Assembly: GCF_036108815.1 (NCBI RefSeq)
Contig: NZ_CP107985.1
Location: 4,712,001 to 4,776,000 of the forward strand
Source: Streptomyces sp. NBC_00353
Lineage (GTDB): Bacteria > Actinomycetota > Actinomycetes > Streptomycetales > Streptomycetaceae
Direction of reading: 5' to 3'
Length of the DNA: 64,000 bases
Part shown: piece after piece, positions 35,250 to 44,834 of the stretch
Position numbering within the stretch: the stretch's first letter is position 1
Layout: each line of letters starts with the position of its first letter
Position numbers and translations under genes: made by a program
The notes under the pieces: generated by a model
Told to the model about the DNA's origin: nothing
What the model saw: only the letters and a program-made list of their open reading frames with translations
Database searches by the model: none

Positions 35250-36070
35250 TTGGCGACCCCCTCTTCTTCGTTGTCACGGCCGAGCCGCTCCTCGGAGCGC
35301 TGCTCCAGGGCCTTGAGCTGGGCGAGCGACTCGTTCGACACGTCACGGATCTGGCCGCGCTTGCGCAGCGTCTGCATGACGGTGAGCTCGGACGGGGTGC
35401 CGTCCGGGAGCAGACCGGCGATGTCCACCGCGTTGTGCCGGGCGTAGACGCCGGGGGCGGGCAGCGGCGGCAGGTGCTTGCCGCGTACGCGCTCCTCGGA
35501 CATCTCCCGCTGGGTCTTGGCCCGTTCGGTGCGCTCGCGGTGGGTGAGCACCATCGCGCCGACTGTCGCCGTGATCAGCAGGGCGCCGGTGATCTCGAAG
35601 GCGAAGACGTACTTGGTGAAGATGAGGCTGGCCAGCCCCTCGACGTTCCCGCCGTGCGCGGCATTGGCGGTGCCGAGTCCGTTGAAACTGTTCAGGGATG
35701 CGTGGGCGATGCCCGCGATCAGCAGCACACCGAAGCCGAGTCCGCACCCCGCGGCCAGCCAGCGCTGACCCTTGAGGGTCTCCTTCAGTGAGTCCGCCGC
35801 CGTGACACCGACGAGCATGACCACGAAGAGGAACAGCATCATGATCGCGCCCGTGTAGACGACGATCTGGACGACGCCGAGGAAGTACGCGCCGTTGGCG
35901 AGGTAGAAGACCGCCAGGACGATCATGGTCCCGGCGAGGCTCAGCGCACTGTGCACGGCCTTCTTCATCAGTACGGTCGACAGCGCGCCGACCACGGCGA
36001 CCGTGCCGAGCAGCCAGAACTGGACGGCCTCCCCGGTCGATGTGAGGGAGGCTGCGGCGAGGCCGGTCAT
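35246..36070 (-). CDS. nuoJ: NADH-quinone oxidoreductase subunit J
   Basis: 274-aa membrane subunit. The five-helix core (residues ~20-185) includes VQIVVYTGAIMMLFLFVVML with the conserved helix-3 pi-bulge region. It is longer than the E. coli protein (about 184 aa): a hydrophilic C-terminal tail of roughly 90 residues, rich in Arg and Glu (REMSEERVRGKHLPPLPA, ALEQRSEERLGRD), is typical of actinobacterial NuoJ. Overlaps nuoI and nuoK by 4 bp each. Confidence 0.95.
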   Translation of the reverse strand: MTGLAAASLTSTGEAVQFWLLGTVAVVGALSTVLMKKAVHSALSLAGTMIVLAVFYLANGAYFLGVVQIVVYTGAIMMLFLFVVMLVGVTAADSLKETLKGQRWLAAGCGLGFGVLLIAGIAHASLNSFNGLGTANAAHGGNVEGLASLIFTKYVFAFEITGALLITATVGAMVLTHRERTERAKTQREMSEERVRGKHLPPLPAPGVYARHNAVDIAGLLPDGTPSELTVMQTLRKRGQIRDVSNESLAQLKALEQRSEERLGRDNEEEGVAK

Positions 36071-36696
36071 GCGTCCACCTCCTGGGCCGCGCCGTTGTTC
36101 TCGTTGTCGTCGTCGGACGGCTTCTCGCCCTTGGAGACCGCGACCTGACGCTCCGTACCGGGCGCGGCCTCCGTCACCAGGCCCCGGTAGTAGTCCTGCT
36201 CGTCCATCCCCGGGTAGATCGCGTGCGGGGAGTCGACCATGCCTTCCTCCAGGCCCGCGAGCAGCTCGGCCTTGGTGTAGATGAGGCTCTCGCGGGTGGT
36301 GTTGGCGAGCTCGAACTCATTGGTCATCGTCAGCGCCCGGGTCGGGCAGGCCTCGATGCACAGTCCGCAGAGAATGCAGCGCGCGTAGTTGATCTGGTAG
36401 ACGCGGCCGTAGCGCTCACCCGGGGAGTAGCGCTCCTCGTCGGTGTTGTCCGCGCCCTCCACATAGATGGCGTCGGCCGGACAGGCCCAGGCGCACAGCT
36501 CGCAGCCGACGCACTTCTCCAGGCCGTCGGGGTGACGGTTGAGCTGATGCCGGCCGTGGAAGCGCGGCGCCGTCACCTTCTGCTGTTCCGGGTACTGCTC
36601 GGTCAGCCGCTTCTTGAACATGGCCTTGAAGGTCACGCCGAAGCCGGCCACAGGGTTCTGGAACTTCTCCCCCGAGGGTTCCGATGACTCAGGCAC
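36067..36696 (-). CDS. nuoI: NADH-quinone oxidoreductase subunit I
   Basis: 209-aa ferredoxin-like subunit carrying the N6a and N6b [4Fe-4S] clusters. Both Cys motifs are visible: CVGCELCAWACP and CILCGLCIEACP. GTG at 36696 is supported by an excellent ribosome site (GGAAAGGAGG) 6-7 bases upstream; the frame is open further but lies inside nuoH. It overlaps the end of nuoH by 8 bp. An acidic C-terminal tail (SDDDNENNGAAQEVDA) extends past the usual end. Confidence 0.95.
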   Translation of the reverse strand: MPESSEPSGEKFQNPVAGFGVTFKAMFKKRLTEQYPEQQKVTAPRFHGRHQLNRHPDGLEKCVGCELCAWACPADAIYVEGADNTDEERYSPGERYGRVYQINYARCILCGLCIEACPTRALTMTNEFELANTTRESLIYTKAELLAGLEEGMVDSPHAIYPGMDEQDYYRGLVTEAAPGTERQVAVSKGEKPSDDDNENNGAAQEVDA

Positions 36697-38113
36697 CGTC
36701 AGCCTCCTTTCCGTCACTCGGACTTGCGCCCATCTGACTGCCGTCACTCTGAGTATCCGACCCGCCACTGACAACGAGCTCCCGCTCATGCCGTGACCTG
36801 CGGCGCGGTACCGGCGGCAGGGTCTGTCCGGGCAGCGGTGGCACCGGGAATCCGCCCGCCATCGGGTCGAACGCGGGTCCTGGTTCCGGTGCCGGTTCCG
36901 CCCCGGCCCCCTTGGCCGAGCGGTCCCTGAAGATGTCGGCGACGAAGGAGACCAGCAGGATCGCGATCACGGCGCCCGCCACGGACAGCAACAGCGTGTT
37001 GAAGTCGTAACCGTCGTTGCGCAGAGCCCGCACAGTCGCGACCAGCATCAGCCAGACCACGGAGACCGGGATCAGGATCTTCCAGCCGAGCTTCATCAGC
37101 TGGTCGTAGCGGACGCGGGGCAGGGTGCCGCGCAGCCAGATGAAGAAGAACAACAGCAGCTGGACCTTGATGACGAACCAGAGCATCGGCCACCAGCCGT
37201 GGTTCGCCCCCTCCCAGAAGGTGCTGATCGGCCACGGGGCCCGCCAGCCGCCCAGGAACAGGGTCGTGGAGACCGCGGAGACGGTGACCATGTTGACGTA
37301 CTCGGCGAGCATGAACATCGCGAACTTGATCGACGAGTACTCGGTGTTGAAGCCGCCGACCAGGTCGCCCTCGGACTCCGGCATGTCGAACGGGGCACGG
37401 TTGGTCTCGCCGACCATCGTGACGATGTAGATGATGAATGAGACCGGCAGCAGGATGATGAACCAGCGGTCGTGCTGCGCCTCCACGATCTTCGAGGTCG
37501 ACATCGACCCGGAGTAGAGGAAGACGGAGGCGAACGCCGCGCCCATCGCGATCTCGTACGAGATCATCTGCGCGCAGGAGCGCAGGCCGCCGAGGAGCGG
37601 GTACGTCGATCCGGAGGACCAGCCGGCCAGCACGATGCCGTAGATCCCGACCGAGGCGACCGCGAGGATGTAGAGCATCGCGATCGGCAGGTCGGTGAGC
37701 TGCATCGCCGTACGGTGGCCGAAGATCGAGACCTCGTTGCCGGACGGGCCGAACGGGATCACCGCGATCGCCATGAACGCCGGTACGGCGGCGACGATCG
37801 GCGCGAGGACATAGACGACCTTGTCCGCCCGCTTGACGATGACGTCTTCCTTCAGCATCAGTTTGATGCCGTCGGCGAGTGACTGGAGCATGCCCCAGGG
37901 GCCGTGCCGGTTGGGGCCGATGCGCAGCTGCATCCAGGCGACGACCTTGCGCTCCCACACGATGGAGAAGAGCACGGTCACCATCAGGAACGCGAAGCAG
38001 AACACCGCCTTGATGACGACGAGCCACCAGGGGTCGGTGCCGAACATCGACAGATCCTCGGCGGCGAGTACGACACGGTCGGGTGCCGCGGCCAGTTGAG
38101 CGAGGGCAGTCAC
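36689..38113 (-). CDS. nuoH: NADH-quinone oxidoreductase subunit H
   Basis: 474-aa membrane subunit that forms the quinone tunnel (ND1 homologue) with eight helices. Key stretches are ERKVVAWMQLRIGPNRHGPWG, FDMPESEGDLVGGFNTEYSS and the last helix region. It is much longer than E. coli NuoH (about 325 aa): a cytoplasmic tail of some 80-90 residues, rich in Pro, Gly and Ser (EPAPEPGPAFDPMAGGFP), extends the C-terminus, as in other Streptomyces. GTG start overlaps nuoG by 4 bp. Confidence 0.95.
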   Translation of the reverse strand: MTALAQLAAAPDRVVLAAEDLSMFGTDPWWLVVIKAVFCFAFLMVTVLFSIVWERKVVAWMQLRIGPNRHGPWGMLQSLADGIKLMLKEDVIVKRADKVVYVLAPIVAAVPAFMAIAVIPFGPSGNEVSIFGHRTAMQLTDLPIAMLYILAVASVGIYGIVLAGWSSGSTYPLLGGLRSCAQMISYEIAMGAAFASVFLYSGSMSTSKIVEAQHDRWFIILLPVSFIIYIVTMVGETNRAPFDMPESEGDLVGGFNTEYSSIKFAMFMLAEYVNMVTVSAVSTTLFLGGWRAPWPISTFWEGANHGWWPMLWFVIKVQLLLFFFIWLRGTLPRVRYDQLMKLGWKILIPVSVVWLMLVATVRALRNDGYDFNTLLLSVAGAVIAILLVSFVADIFRDRSAKGAGAEPAPEPGPAFDPMAGGFPVPPLPGQTLPPVPRRRSRHERELVVSGGSDTQSDGSQMGASPSDGKEADGA

Positions 38114-40617
38114 GCTCGCACCTCCGGTGTGACGTCGGGAGTACCCGGTGCGGCGGGGCCGATCCGGACCAGGCCGCCGGGGTGGGCGCCGGTGTCGGCC
38201 GGGACACCCCGCCCGACGGAGTTCAGCGGCACCCAGACCACCCGGTCCGGCATGTCGGTGACCTGCAGCGGGAGTTCGACGCTGCCGGACGGTCCGGTGA
38301 CGGCCAGCAGATCGCCGTCCTTCACCCCCGTCTCGGCGGCGGTGACGGCGGAGAGCCGGGCGACCGCGGCGTGCCGGGTGCCGGCCAGCGCGGCGTCGCC
38401 CTCCTGGAGCCTGCCCTGGTCGAGCAGGAGCCGGTGGCCCGCGAGGACCGCCTCGCCGTCGCCTGCCCGGGGCAGCGGCTGCGCCGACTCGTGCGGGTCG
38501 GAGGCGTGCGTGCCGGTCCAGCCGCCGAGCCGGTCCAGCTCACGGCGTACGGACTTCACATCCGGCAGCGCGAAGTGGACGTCCAGCGCGTCGGCCAGCA
38601 TGTGCAGGACCCGGGCGTCCGTCGGGGCGGGCGCCCGCGTCAGCTGCTCGGGCTTGAGCGCGGCCTCGAACATCCGTGCCCTGCCCTCCCAGTTGAGGAA
38701 GGTGCCGGCCTTCTCGGCCACCGCGGCGACCGGGAACACCACGTCGGCCCGCTCGGTGACCTCGCTGGGCCTCAGCTCCAGCGAGACGAGGAAGCCGACC
38801 TGGTCCAGTGCCTCCAGGGCGCGTGCCGGGTCCGGCAGGTCGACGGCCTCGACGCCGGCGACGAGCAGTGCGCCCAGTTCGCCGGTGGCCGCGGCCTCGA
38901 CGATCTGGCCGGTGTCGCGGCCGAACCGGGCGGGGAGTTCGGCGACGCCCCAGACGGCCGCCACCTCGTCCCTGGCCCGCGGGTCGGTGGCCGGGCGGCC
39001 GCCGGGCAGCAGCGACGGGATCGCGCCCGCCTCCACCGCACCGCGCTCGCCGGCCCGGCGCGGGATCCACACCAGCCGGGCCCCGGTCGCGGTCGCGGCC
39101 CGTACCGCGGCGGTCAGCCCGCCCGGCACCGCGGCCAGTCGCTCGCCGACCACGATCACGGCGCCCTCGCCACGCAGCGCCTCGGCGGCCGCGGCCCCGT
39201 CGCCGTCGAGCCCGACGCTGCCCGCGATCGCGTCCAGCCACTCGGTCTCGGTGCCGGGTGCGGCGGGAAGCAGCGTGCCGCCCGCCTTCGTCAGTCCGCG
39301 GGTGGCGTGCGAGGCGACGGCGAAGGTGCGCTGGCCGTGCTTGCGGTTGGCCTTGCGCAGCCGCAGGAAGACGCCGGGCGCCTCCTCCTCCGACTCGAAG
39401 CCGACCAGCAGCACGGTCGACGCCTTCTCCAGCGTGGTGTACGTGAGGCCGCTGCCGTCCAGGTCACGTCCGCGTCCGGCGACGCGGGCGGCCAGGAAGT
39501 CGGCCTCCTCGCTGCTGTGCACCCGGGCCCTGAAGTCGATGTCGTTCGTATCGAGGGCGATCCGGGCGAACTTGCTGTACGCGTACGCGTCCTCGACGGT
39601 CAGCCGGCCGCCCGTGAGGACACCGGTCCTGCCGCGTGCGGCGGCGAGCCCTGCGGCCGCGGCCTCCAGCGCCTCGGGCCAGCTCGCCGGTGCGAGGACG
39701 CCGTCCTCGTTGCGTACCAGCGGAGTGGTGAGCCGGTCCCGCTGCTGCGCGTAACGGAACCCGAAGCGGCCCTTGTCGCAGACCCACTCCTCGTTGACCT
39801 CGGGGTCGTTGGCGGCGAGCCGCCGCATGACCTTGCCGCGCCGGTGGTCGGTGCGGGTCGCGCAGCCGCCCGCACAGTGCTCGCAGACCGACGGCGACGA
39901 CACCAGGTCGAAGGGCCGGGAGCGGAATCGGTAGGCCGCCGAGGTCAGCGCGCCGACCGGGCAGATCTGGATGGTGTTGCCGGAGAAGTACGACTCGAAC
40001 GGGTCGCCCTCGCCCGTACCGACCTGCTGGAGCGCGCCGCGCTCGATCAGCTCGATCATCGGGTCGCCCGCCACCTGGTTGGAGAACCGGGTGCAGCGCG
40101 CGCAGAGCACACACCGCTCACGGTCCAGCAGCACCTGGGTGGAGATCGGGACGGGCTTCTCGTACGTCCGCTTCTTCCCGTCGAACCGGGAGTCCGGGTC
40201 GCCGTGCGACATCGCCTGGTTCTGCAGCGGGCACTCGCCGCCCTTGTCGCAGACCGGGCAGTCCAGCGGGTGGTTGATCAGCAGCAGCTCCATCACCCCG
40301 CGCTGCGCCTTGTCGGCGACCGGTGAGGTGAGCTGCGACTTGACGACCATGCCGTCGGTGCAGGTGATGGTGCAGGACGCCATCGGCTTGCGCTGGCCCT
40401 CGACCTCGACGATGCACTGCCGGCAGGCGCCGGCCGGGTCGAGGAGCGGGTGGTCGCAGAAGCGCGGGATCTCGATCCCGAGGAGCTCGGCGGCCCGGAT
40501 GACCAGGGTGCCCTTCGGCACGCTGATCTCGATGCCGTCGATCGTCAGCGTGACAAGGTCCTCGGGCGGGACCGCCGCCTCGCCGCCCCCGGAGGGCGCA
40601 CTTGTGGTGACTGTCAT
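38110..40617 (-). CDS. nuoG: NADH-quinone oxidoreductase subunit G
   Basis: 835-aa iron-sulphur subunit of the NADH-oxidising arm. The N-terminal [2Fe-2S] domain has FCDHPLLDPAGACRQCIVEV, followed by HPLDCPVCDKGGECPLQN and RCVLCARCTRFSNQ for the [4Fe-4S] clusters and CEHCAGGCATRTD for the extra N7-type cluster. The rest is a molybdopterin-oxidoreductase-like domain with a formate-dehydrogenase-type C-terminus. ATG at 40617 overlaps the nuoF stop (ATGA). The open frame upstream lies in nuoF. Confidence 0.96.
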   Translation of the reverse strand: MTVTTSAPSGGGEAAVPPEDLVTLTIDGIEISVPKGTLVIRAAELLGIEIPRFCDHPLLDPAGACRQCIVEVEGQRKPMASCTITCTDGMVVKSQLTSPVADKAQRGVMELLLINHPLDCPVCDKGGECPLQNQAMSHGDPDSRFDGKKRTYEKPVPISTQVLLDRERCVLCARCTRFSNQVAGDPMIELIERGALQQVGTGEGDPFESYFSGNTIQICPVGALTSAAYRFRSRPFDLVSSPSVCEHCAGGCATRTDHRRGKVMRRLAANDPEVNEEWVCDKGRFGFRYAQQRDRLTTPLVRNEDGVLAPASWPEALEAAAAGLAAARGRTGVLTGGRLTVEDAYAYSKFARIALDTNDIDFRARVHSSEEADFLAARVAGRGRDLDGSGLTYTTLEKASTVLLVGFESEEEAPGVFLRLRKANRKHGQRTFAVASHATRGLTKAGGTLLPAAPGTETEWLDAIAGSVGLDGDGAAAAEALRGEGAVIVVGERLAAVPGGLTAAVRAATATGARLVWIPRRAGERGAVEAGAIPSLLPGGRPATDPRARDEVAAVWGVAELPARFGRDTGQIVEAAATGELGALLVAGVEAVDLPDPARALEALDQVGFLVSLELRPSEVTERADVVFPVAAVAEKAGTFLNWEGRARMFEAALKPEQLTRAPAPTDARVLHMLADALDVHFALPDVKSVRRELDRLGGWTGTHASDPHESAQPLPRAGDGEAVLAGHRLLLDQGRLQEGDAALAGTRHAAVARLSAVTAAETGVKDGDLLAVTGPSGSVELPLQVTDMPDRVVWVPLNSVGRGVPADTGAHPGGLVRIGPAAPGTPDVTPEVRA

Positions 40618-41993
40618 GCGTTCACCCCCTGGTGAGCGTTCTTGTCGTCGGCCCAGGCGGTCGACTTGGCGGGATCGAAGGGGCAGCCCTTGCCGGTGAT
40701 GTGCCGCTCGTACTCCTCGCGGAAGTACTTCAGCGAGGAGAAGATCGGCGACGCGGCGCCGTCGCCGAGGGCGCAGAAGGACTTGCCGTTGATGTTGTCG
40801 GCGATGTCGTTCAGCTTGTCGAGGTCGGCCATCTGTCCCTTGCCGGCCTCGATGTCGCGGAGCAGCTGGACGAGCCAGTAGGTGCCCTCGCGGCACGGCG
40901 TGCACTTGCCGCAGGACTCATGGGCGTAGAACTCGGTCCAGCGGGTGACGGCACGCACGACGCATGTCGTCTCGTCGAAGCACTGGAGCGCCTTGGTGCC
41001 GAGCATGGAGCCTGCGGCGCCGACGCCCTCGTAGTCGAGGGGCACATCGAGGTGCTCGTCGGTGAACATCGGGGTGGAGGAGCCGCCCGGGGTCCAGAAC
41101 TTCAGCCGGTGGCCGGGGCGCATGCCGCCGCTCATGTCGAGCAGCTGGCGCAGCGTGATGCCGAGCGGCGCCTCGTACTGGCCGGGGCTGGCGACATGCC
41201 CGCTGAGCGAGTACAGCGTGAAGCCCGGGGACTTCTCGCTGCCCATCGACTTGAACCAGTCCTTGCCCTTGCTCAGGATCGCGGGAACCGACGCGATGGA
41301 CTCGACGTTGTTCACCACAGTGGGGCAGGCGTACAGACCGGCGACCGCGGGGAAGGGGGGCCGCAGCCGGGGCTGGCCGCGTCGCCCTTCGAGCGAGTCG
41401 AGCAGCGCGGTCTCCTCACCACAGATGTACGCGCCCGCGCCCGCGTGCACGGTGAGTTCCAGGTCGAGCCCCGAGCCCAGGATGCTCGTCCCGAGGTAGC
41501 CCGCCTCGCGGGCCTCGCGCACGGCCTCGTGCAACCGCCGCAGTACCGGGACGACTTCACCGCGCAGATAGATGAAGGCGTGCGAGGAACGGATCGCGTA
41601 GCAGGCGATCACGATGCCCTCGATGAGGCTGTGCGGGTTGGCGAAGAGGAGCGGGATGTCCTTGCAGGTCCCGGGTTCCGACTCGTCGGCGTTGACCACC
41701 AGGTAGTGCGGCTTGCCGTCGCCCTGCGGGATGAACTGCCACTTCATGCCGGTGGGGAAGCCGGCGCCGCCGCGGCCGCGCAGTCCGGAGTCCTTGACGT
41801 ACGCGATGAGGTCGTCCGGCGACATGGCGAGGGCCTTGCGCAGCCCCTCGTAGCCGCCGTGGCGCCGGTAGGTGTCCAGGGTCCAGGACTCGGGCTCGTC
41901 CCAGAAGGCGGAGAGCACGGGCGAGAGCAGCTTCTCGGGGCTGGCCCCGCTGCCGTTGCCGCCCCCGTCGTTGATTTCGGCTGCCAATGTCAT
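40614..41993 (-). CDS. nuoF: NADH-quinone oxidoreductase subunit F
   Basis: 459-aa subunit where NADH is oxidised by FMN. NADH site GLRGRGGAGFPTGMKW, FMN-binding ESEPGTCKDIPL, GAGAYICGEETALLDSLEG and the N3 cluster motif SCGKCTPCREG are all present. GTG 41996 and ATG 41993 are both possible starts; the GAGGAGG run upstream spaces better to ATG 41993. The start region touches the nuoE stop. Confidence 0.96.
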   Translation of the reverse strand: MTLAAEINDGGGNGSGASPEKLLSPVLSAFWDEPESWTLDTYRRHGGYEGLRKALAMSPDDLIAYVKDSGLRGRGGAGFPTGMKWQFIPQGDGKPHYLVVNADESEPGTCKDIPLLFANPHSLIEGIVIACYAIRSSHAFIYLRGEVVPVLRRLHEAVREAREAGYLGTSILGSGLDLELTVHAGAGAYICGEETALLDSLEGRRGQPRLRPPFPAVAGLYACPTVVNNVESIASVPAILSKGKDWFKSMGSEKSPGFTLYSLSGHVASPGQYEAPLGITLRQLLDMSGGMRPGHRLKFWTPGGSSTPMFTDEHLDVPLDYEGVGAAGSMLGTKALQCFDETTCVVRAVTRWTEFYAHESCGKCTPCREGTYWLVQLLRDIEAGKGQMADLDKLNDIADNINGKSFCALGDGAASPIFSSLKYFREEYERHITGKGCPFDPAKSTAWADDKNAHQGVNA

Positions 41994-42805
41994 CACTCCC
42001 CCTCCTCAGCTGCGGGACCGGCCGGGTGGTCCGGGTCGGCCGGCTGCGGACGGTCCTGCGGAGCTTCCGCGCGGGCTGCCTCGCCGCGCGGGGCGACGAC
42101 CTTCGGGTGCGGCTCCTCGCCCCTCGCCAGCCGGAGGCCGACGAGCGAGGCGGGGCCGGCGCCGCCGGTCGCCTCGACGGCGCCGGGGCGCTGGTCGGGG
42201 AAGCCGGCCAGGATCCGGGCGGTCTCCTTGTACGAGCAGAGCGGGGCGCCCCGGGTGGGTTCGACGGTGCGCCCGGCGATCAGGTCGTCGACGAGCTGTG
42301 TCGCGCTCTCGGGCGTCTGGTTGTCGAAGAACTCCCAGTTGACCATTACGACGGGTGCGAAGTCGCAGGCCGCGTTGCACTCGATGTGTTCGAGGGTGAC
42401 CTTGCCGTCCTCGGTCGTCTCGTTGTTGCCGACACCGAGGTGCTGCTTGAGCCGGTCGAAGATGGCGTCGCCGCCCATCACCGCGCACAGCGTGTTGGTG
42501 CAGACGCCGACCTGGTAGTCGCCGCTCGGCCTGCGCCGGTACATCGAGTAGAAGGTGGCGACTGCGGTGACCTCGGCGGTGGTGAGGCCGAGCAGCTCGG
42601 CGCAGAGCGCCATGCCCGTACGGGAGACGTACCCCTCCTCGGACTGCACCAGGTGCAGCAGCGGCAGCAGCGCGGAGCGGCTGTCGGGGTAGCGGGCGAT
42701 CACCTCCTTCGCGTCCGCTTCGAGCCTGGCGCGCACCTCGGCCGGGTAGGCGGGGGCGGGGAGCTGCGGCATCCCCAGACTGACTTCCTGACGTACTTCG
42801 GTCAC
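41993..42805 (-). CDS. nuoE: NADH-quinone oxidoreductase subunit E
   Basis: 270-aa thioredoxin-like subunit with the N1a [2Fe-2S] cluster: ligands in CTNTLCAVMGG and ECNAACDFAP. The core ends near residue 190; a Pro/Ala/Glu-rich tail (EEPHPKVVAPRGEAARAE) of ~65 residues extends it beyond the E. coli length (about 166 aa). GTG start at 42805 overlaps the nuoD stop by 4 bp. Confidence 0.95.
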   Translation of the reverse strand: MTEVRQEVSLGMPQLPAPAYPAEVRARLEADAKEVIARYPDSRSALLPLLHLVQSEEGYVSRTGMALCAELLGLTTAEVTAVATFYSMYRRRPSGDYQVGVCTNTLCAVMGGDAIFDRLKQHLGVGNNETTEDGKVTLEHIECNAACDFAPVVMVNWEFFDNQTPESATQLVDDLIAGRTVEPTRGAPLCSYKETARILAGFPDQRPGAVEATGGAGPASLVGLRLARGEEPHPKVVAPRGEAARAEAPQDRPQPADPDHPAGPAAEEGE

Positions 42806-44124
42806 CGGTCGACGCCTCCCATCACGGGGTCGATGGACGCGACGGCGACGATGACATCGGCGACCTGGCCGCCCTCGCACATCGCCGCCATGGCCTGAAG
42901 ATTGGTGAAGGACGGGTCGCGGAAGTGGACCCGGTAGGGGCGGGTTCCGCCGTCCGAGACGACATGCACGCCGAGCTCGCCCTTGGGCGACTCGACGGCG
43001 GTGTACGCCTGGCCGGCCGGGACCCGGAAGCCCTCGGTCACCAGCTTGAAGTGGTGGATCAGGGCCTCCATGGAGGTGCCCATGATCTTCTTGATGTGGT
43101 CGAGCGAGTTGCCGAGCCCGTCGGGTCCGAGCGCGAGCTGCGCGGGCCAGGCGATCTTCTTGTCGGCGACCATCACCGGTCCCGGGGCGAGCCGGTCGAT
43201 GCACTGCTCGATGATCCGCAGCGACTGGCGCATCTCCTCGAGACGGACGAGGAAGCGGCCGTAGGCGTCGCAGCTGTCGGCGGTGGGGACGTCGAACTCG
43301 TAGTTCTCGTAACCGCAGTAGGGGTCTGTCTTGCGCAGGTCGTGCGGCAGCCCGGCGGAGCGCAGGATCGGACCGGTGGCGCCCAGCGCCATGCAGCCGG
43401 TCAGGTCGAGGTAGCCGACGTCCTGCATGCGGGCCTTGAAGATGGGGTTGCCGGTGGCGAGCTTGTCGTACTCCGGCAGGTTGTTCCTCATGGTCTTCAC
43501 GAACTCGCGCAGCTGGTCGACCGCGCCCGGCGGCAGGTCCTGGGCGAGTCCGCCGGGCCGGACGAACGCGTGGTTCATCCGGAGCCCGGTGATCAGCTCG
43601 AAGAGATCGAGAACCAGTTCACGATCGCGGAACCCGTAGATCATGATCGTGGTGGCGCCGAGCTCCATACCGCCGGTGGCGATGCACACCAGGTGCGAGG
43701 AGATCCGGTTGAGCTCCATCAGCAGGACGCGCAGGACGCTCGCCCGGTCGGGGATCTGGTCCTCGATGCCGAGCAGCTTCTCGACGCCCAGGCAGTACGC
43801 CGTCTCGTTGAAGAACGGCGTCAGGTAATCCATGCGCGTGACGAACGTGGTGCCCTGGGTCCAGTTCCGGAATTCGAGGTTCTTCTCGATGCCGGTGTGG
43901 AGGTAGCCGATGCCGCAGCGGGCCTCGGTGACGGTCTCGCCGTCGATCTCCAGGATCAGCCGCAGCACGCCGTGCGTGGACGGGTGCTGGGGACCCATGT
44001 TGACGATGATGCGCTCGTCGTCGGACTTGACCGCCGACTCGACGACCTCGTCCCAGTCACCGCCGGTGACTGTATATACAGTCCCCTCGGTCGTGGCCCG
44101 GGGCGTTGCATGTGGAGTAGACAT
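42802..44124 (-). CDS. nuoD: NADH-quinone oxidoreductase subunit D
   Basis: 440-aa 49-kDa subunit that shapes the quinone site with NuoB. Markers are NMGPQHPSTHGVLRLI (quinone-site His), RMDYLTPFFNETAY, and the C-terminal DPSFTNLQAMAAMCEGGQVAD and SIDPVMGGVDR. The first 20 codons are unusual: many end in A or T (TCT ACT CCA CAT GCA, then ACT GTA TAT ACA) and contain a perfect 14-bp palindrome at 44069-44082. The start overlaps the nuoC stop by one base. Confidence 0.96.
   Translation of the reverse strand: MSTPHATPRATTEGTVYTVTGGDWDEVVESAVKSDDERIIVNMGPQHPSTHGVLRLILEIDGETVTEARCGIGYLHTGIEKNLEFRNWTQGTTFVTRMDYLTPFFNETAYCLGVEKLLGIEDQIPDRASVLRVLLMELNRISSHLVCIATGGMELGATTIMIYGFRDRELVLDLFELITGLRMNHAFVRPGGLAQDLPPGAVDQLREFVKTMRNNLPEYDKLATGNPIFKARMQDVGYLDLTGCMALGATGPILRSAGLPHDLRKTDPYCGYENYEFDVPTADSCDAYGRFLVRLEEMRQSLRIIEQCIDRLAPGPVMVADKKIAWPAQLALGPDGLGNSLDHIKKIMGTSMEALIHHFKLVTEGFRVPAGQAYTAVESPKGELGVHVVSDGGTRPYRVHFRDPSFTNLQAMAAMCEGGQVADVIVAVASIDPVMGGVDR
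44069..44082. promoter_or_regulatory. Perfect 14-bp AT-rich palindrome inside the 5' end of nuoD
   Basis: ACTGTATATACAGT reads the same on both strands and spans rare codons ACT GTA TAT ACA about 43-56 bases into nuoD. Surrounding DNA is about 70% GC. It could be an operator, an internal promoter element or a chance result of rare codons. It does not fit LexA spacing. Confidence 0.4.
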
Positions 44125-44834
44125 CAGGAGTACGACCTCCGCTGGTCCGGAGCCGGGATCTGGGCGCCCTTGTACTCGACGGCGATGCCACCGAGCGGGT
44201 AGTCCTTGCGCTGCGGGAAGCCCTGCCAGTCGTCCGGCATCATGATCCGGGTGAGAGCCGGGTGCCCGTCGAAGATGAGCCCGAAGAAGTCGTAGGTCTC
44301 ACGCTCGTGCCAGTCGTTCGTCGGATAGACCGTGACGAGCGACGGGATGTGCGGGTCGCTGTCCGGGGCCGAGACCTCCAGCCGGATCAGCCGGCCGTGA
44401 GTGATCGACCGCAGGTGGTAGACGGCGTGCAGCTCCCGACCCTTGTCGCCGAGGAAGTGGACACCGCTCACCCCCGTACAGAGCTCGAAGCGCAGAGCCG
44501 GGTCGTCGCGCAGGGTCCGAGCCACGGTGGGCAGGTGCTCGCGGGCGATGTGGAAGGTGAGTTCGCCGCGGTCGACGACGGTCTTCTCGATGGCGTTCTC
44601 GGGAAGCAGGTCCTGTTCCTCCAGGGCCCCTTCGAGTTCGTCGGCCACCTCGTCGAACCAGCCGCCGTACGGCCGGGGCGTGGCGCCCGGCAGCGTCACC
44701 GTGCGGACGAGGCCGCCGTAGCCGGAGGTGTCACCGCCGTTGTTGGCGCCGAACATGCCCTTCCGTACGCCGATGACCTCGCCGGTCTCGTCGCGCGGCG
44801 CGGGTACGCCGTTGCTGTTCTGCTCGTCGCTCAC
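44124..44834 (-). CDS. nuoC: NADH-quinone oxidoreductase subunit C
   Basis: 236-aa 30-kDa subunit. The signature HERETYDFFGLIFDGHP and the following MMPDDWQGFPQRKDYPLGG are complete. Unlike the second copy (nuoC2) it has no long Ala/Pro tail. An N-terminal extension of ~55 residues (from SDEQNSNGVPAPRDE to SGYGG) precedes the conserved fold. GTG at 44834 overlaps the nuoB stop by 4 bp. Confidence 0.95.
   Translation of the reverse strand: MSDEQNSNGVPAPRDETGEVIGVRKGMFGANNGGDTSGYGGLVRTVTLPGATPRPYGGWFDEVADELEGALEEQDLLPENAIEKTVVDRGELTFHIAREHLPTVARTLRDDPALRFELCTGVSGVHFLGDKGRELHAVYHLRSITHGRLIRLEVSAPDSDPHIPSLVTVYPTNDWHERETYDFFGLIFDGHPALTRIMMPDDWQGFPQRKDYPLGGIAVEYKGAQIPAPDQRRSYS

Noticed and set aside
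44069..44082. LexA (SOS) box in nuoD
   Set aside because: ACTGTATATACAGT has CTGT and ACAG only 4 bases apart, while the LexA pattern needs 8 between them (and actinobacterial boxes have GAAC/GTTC arms).
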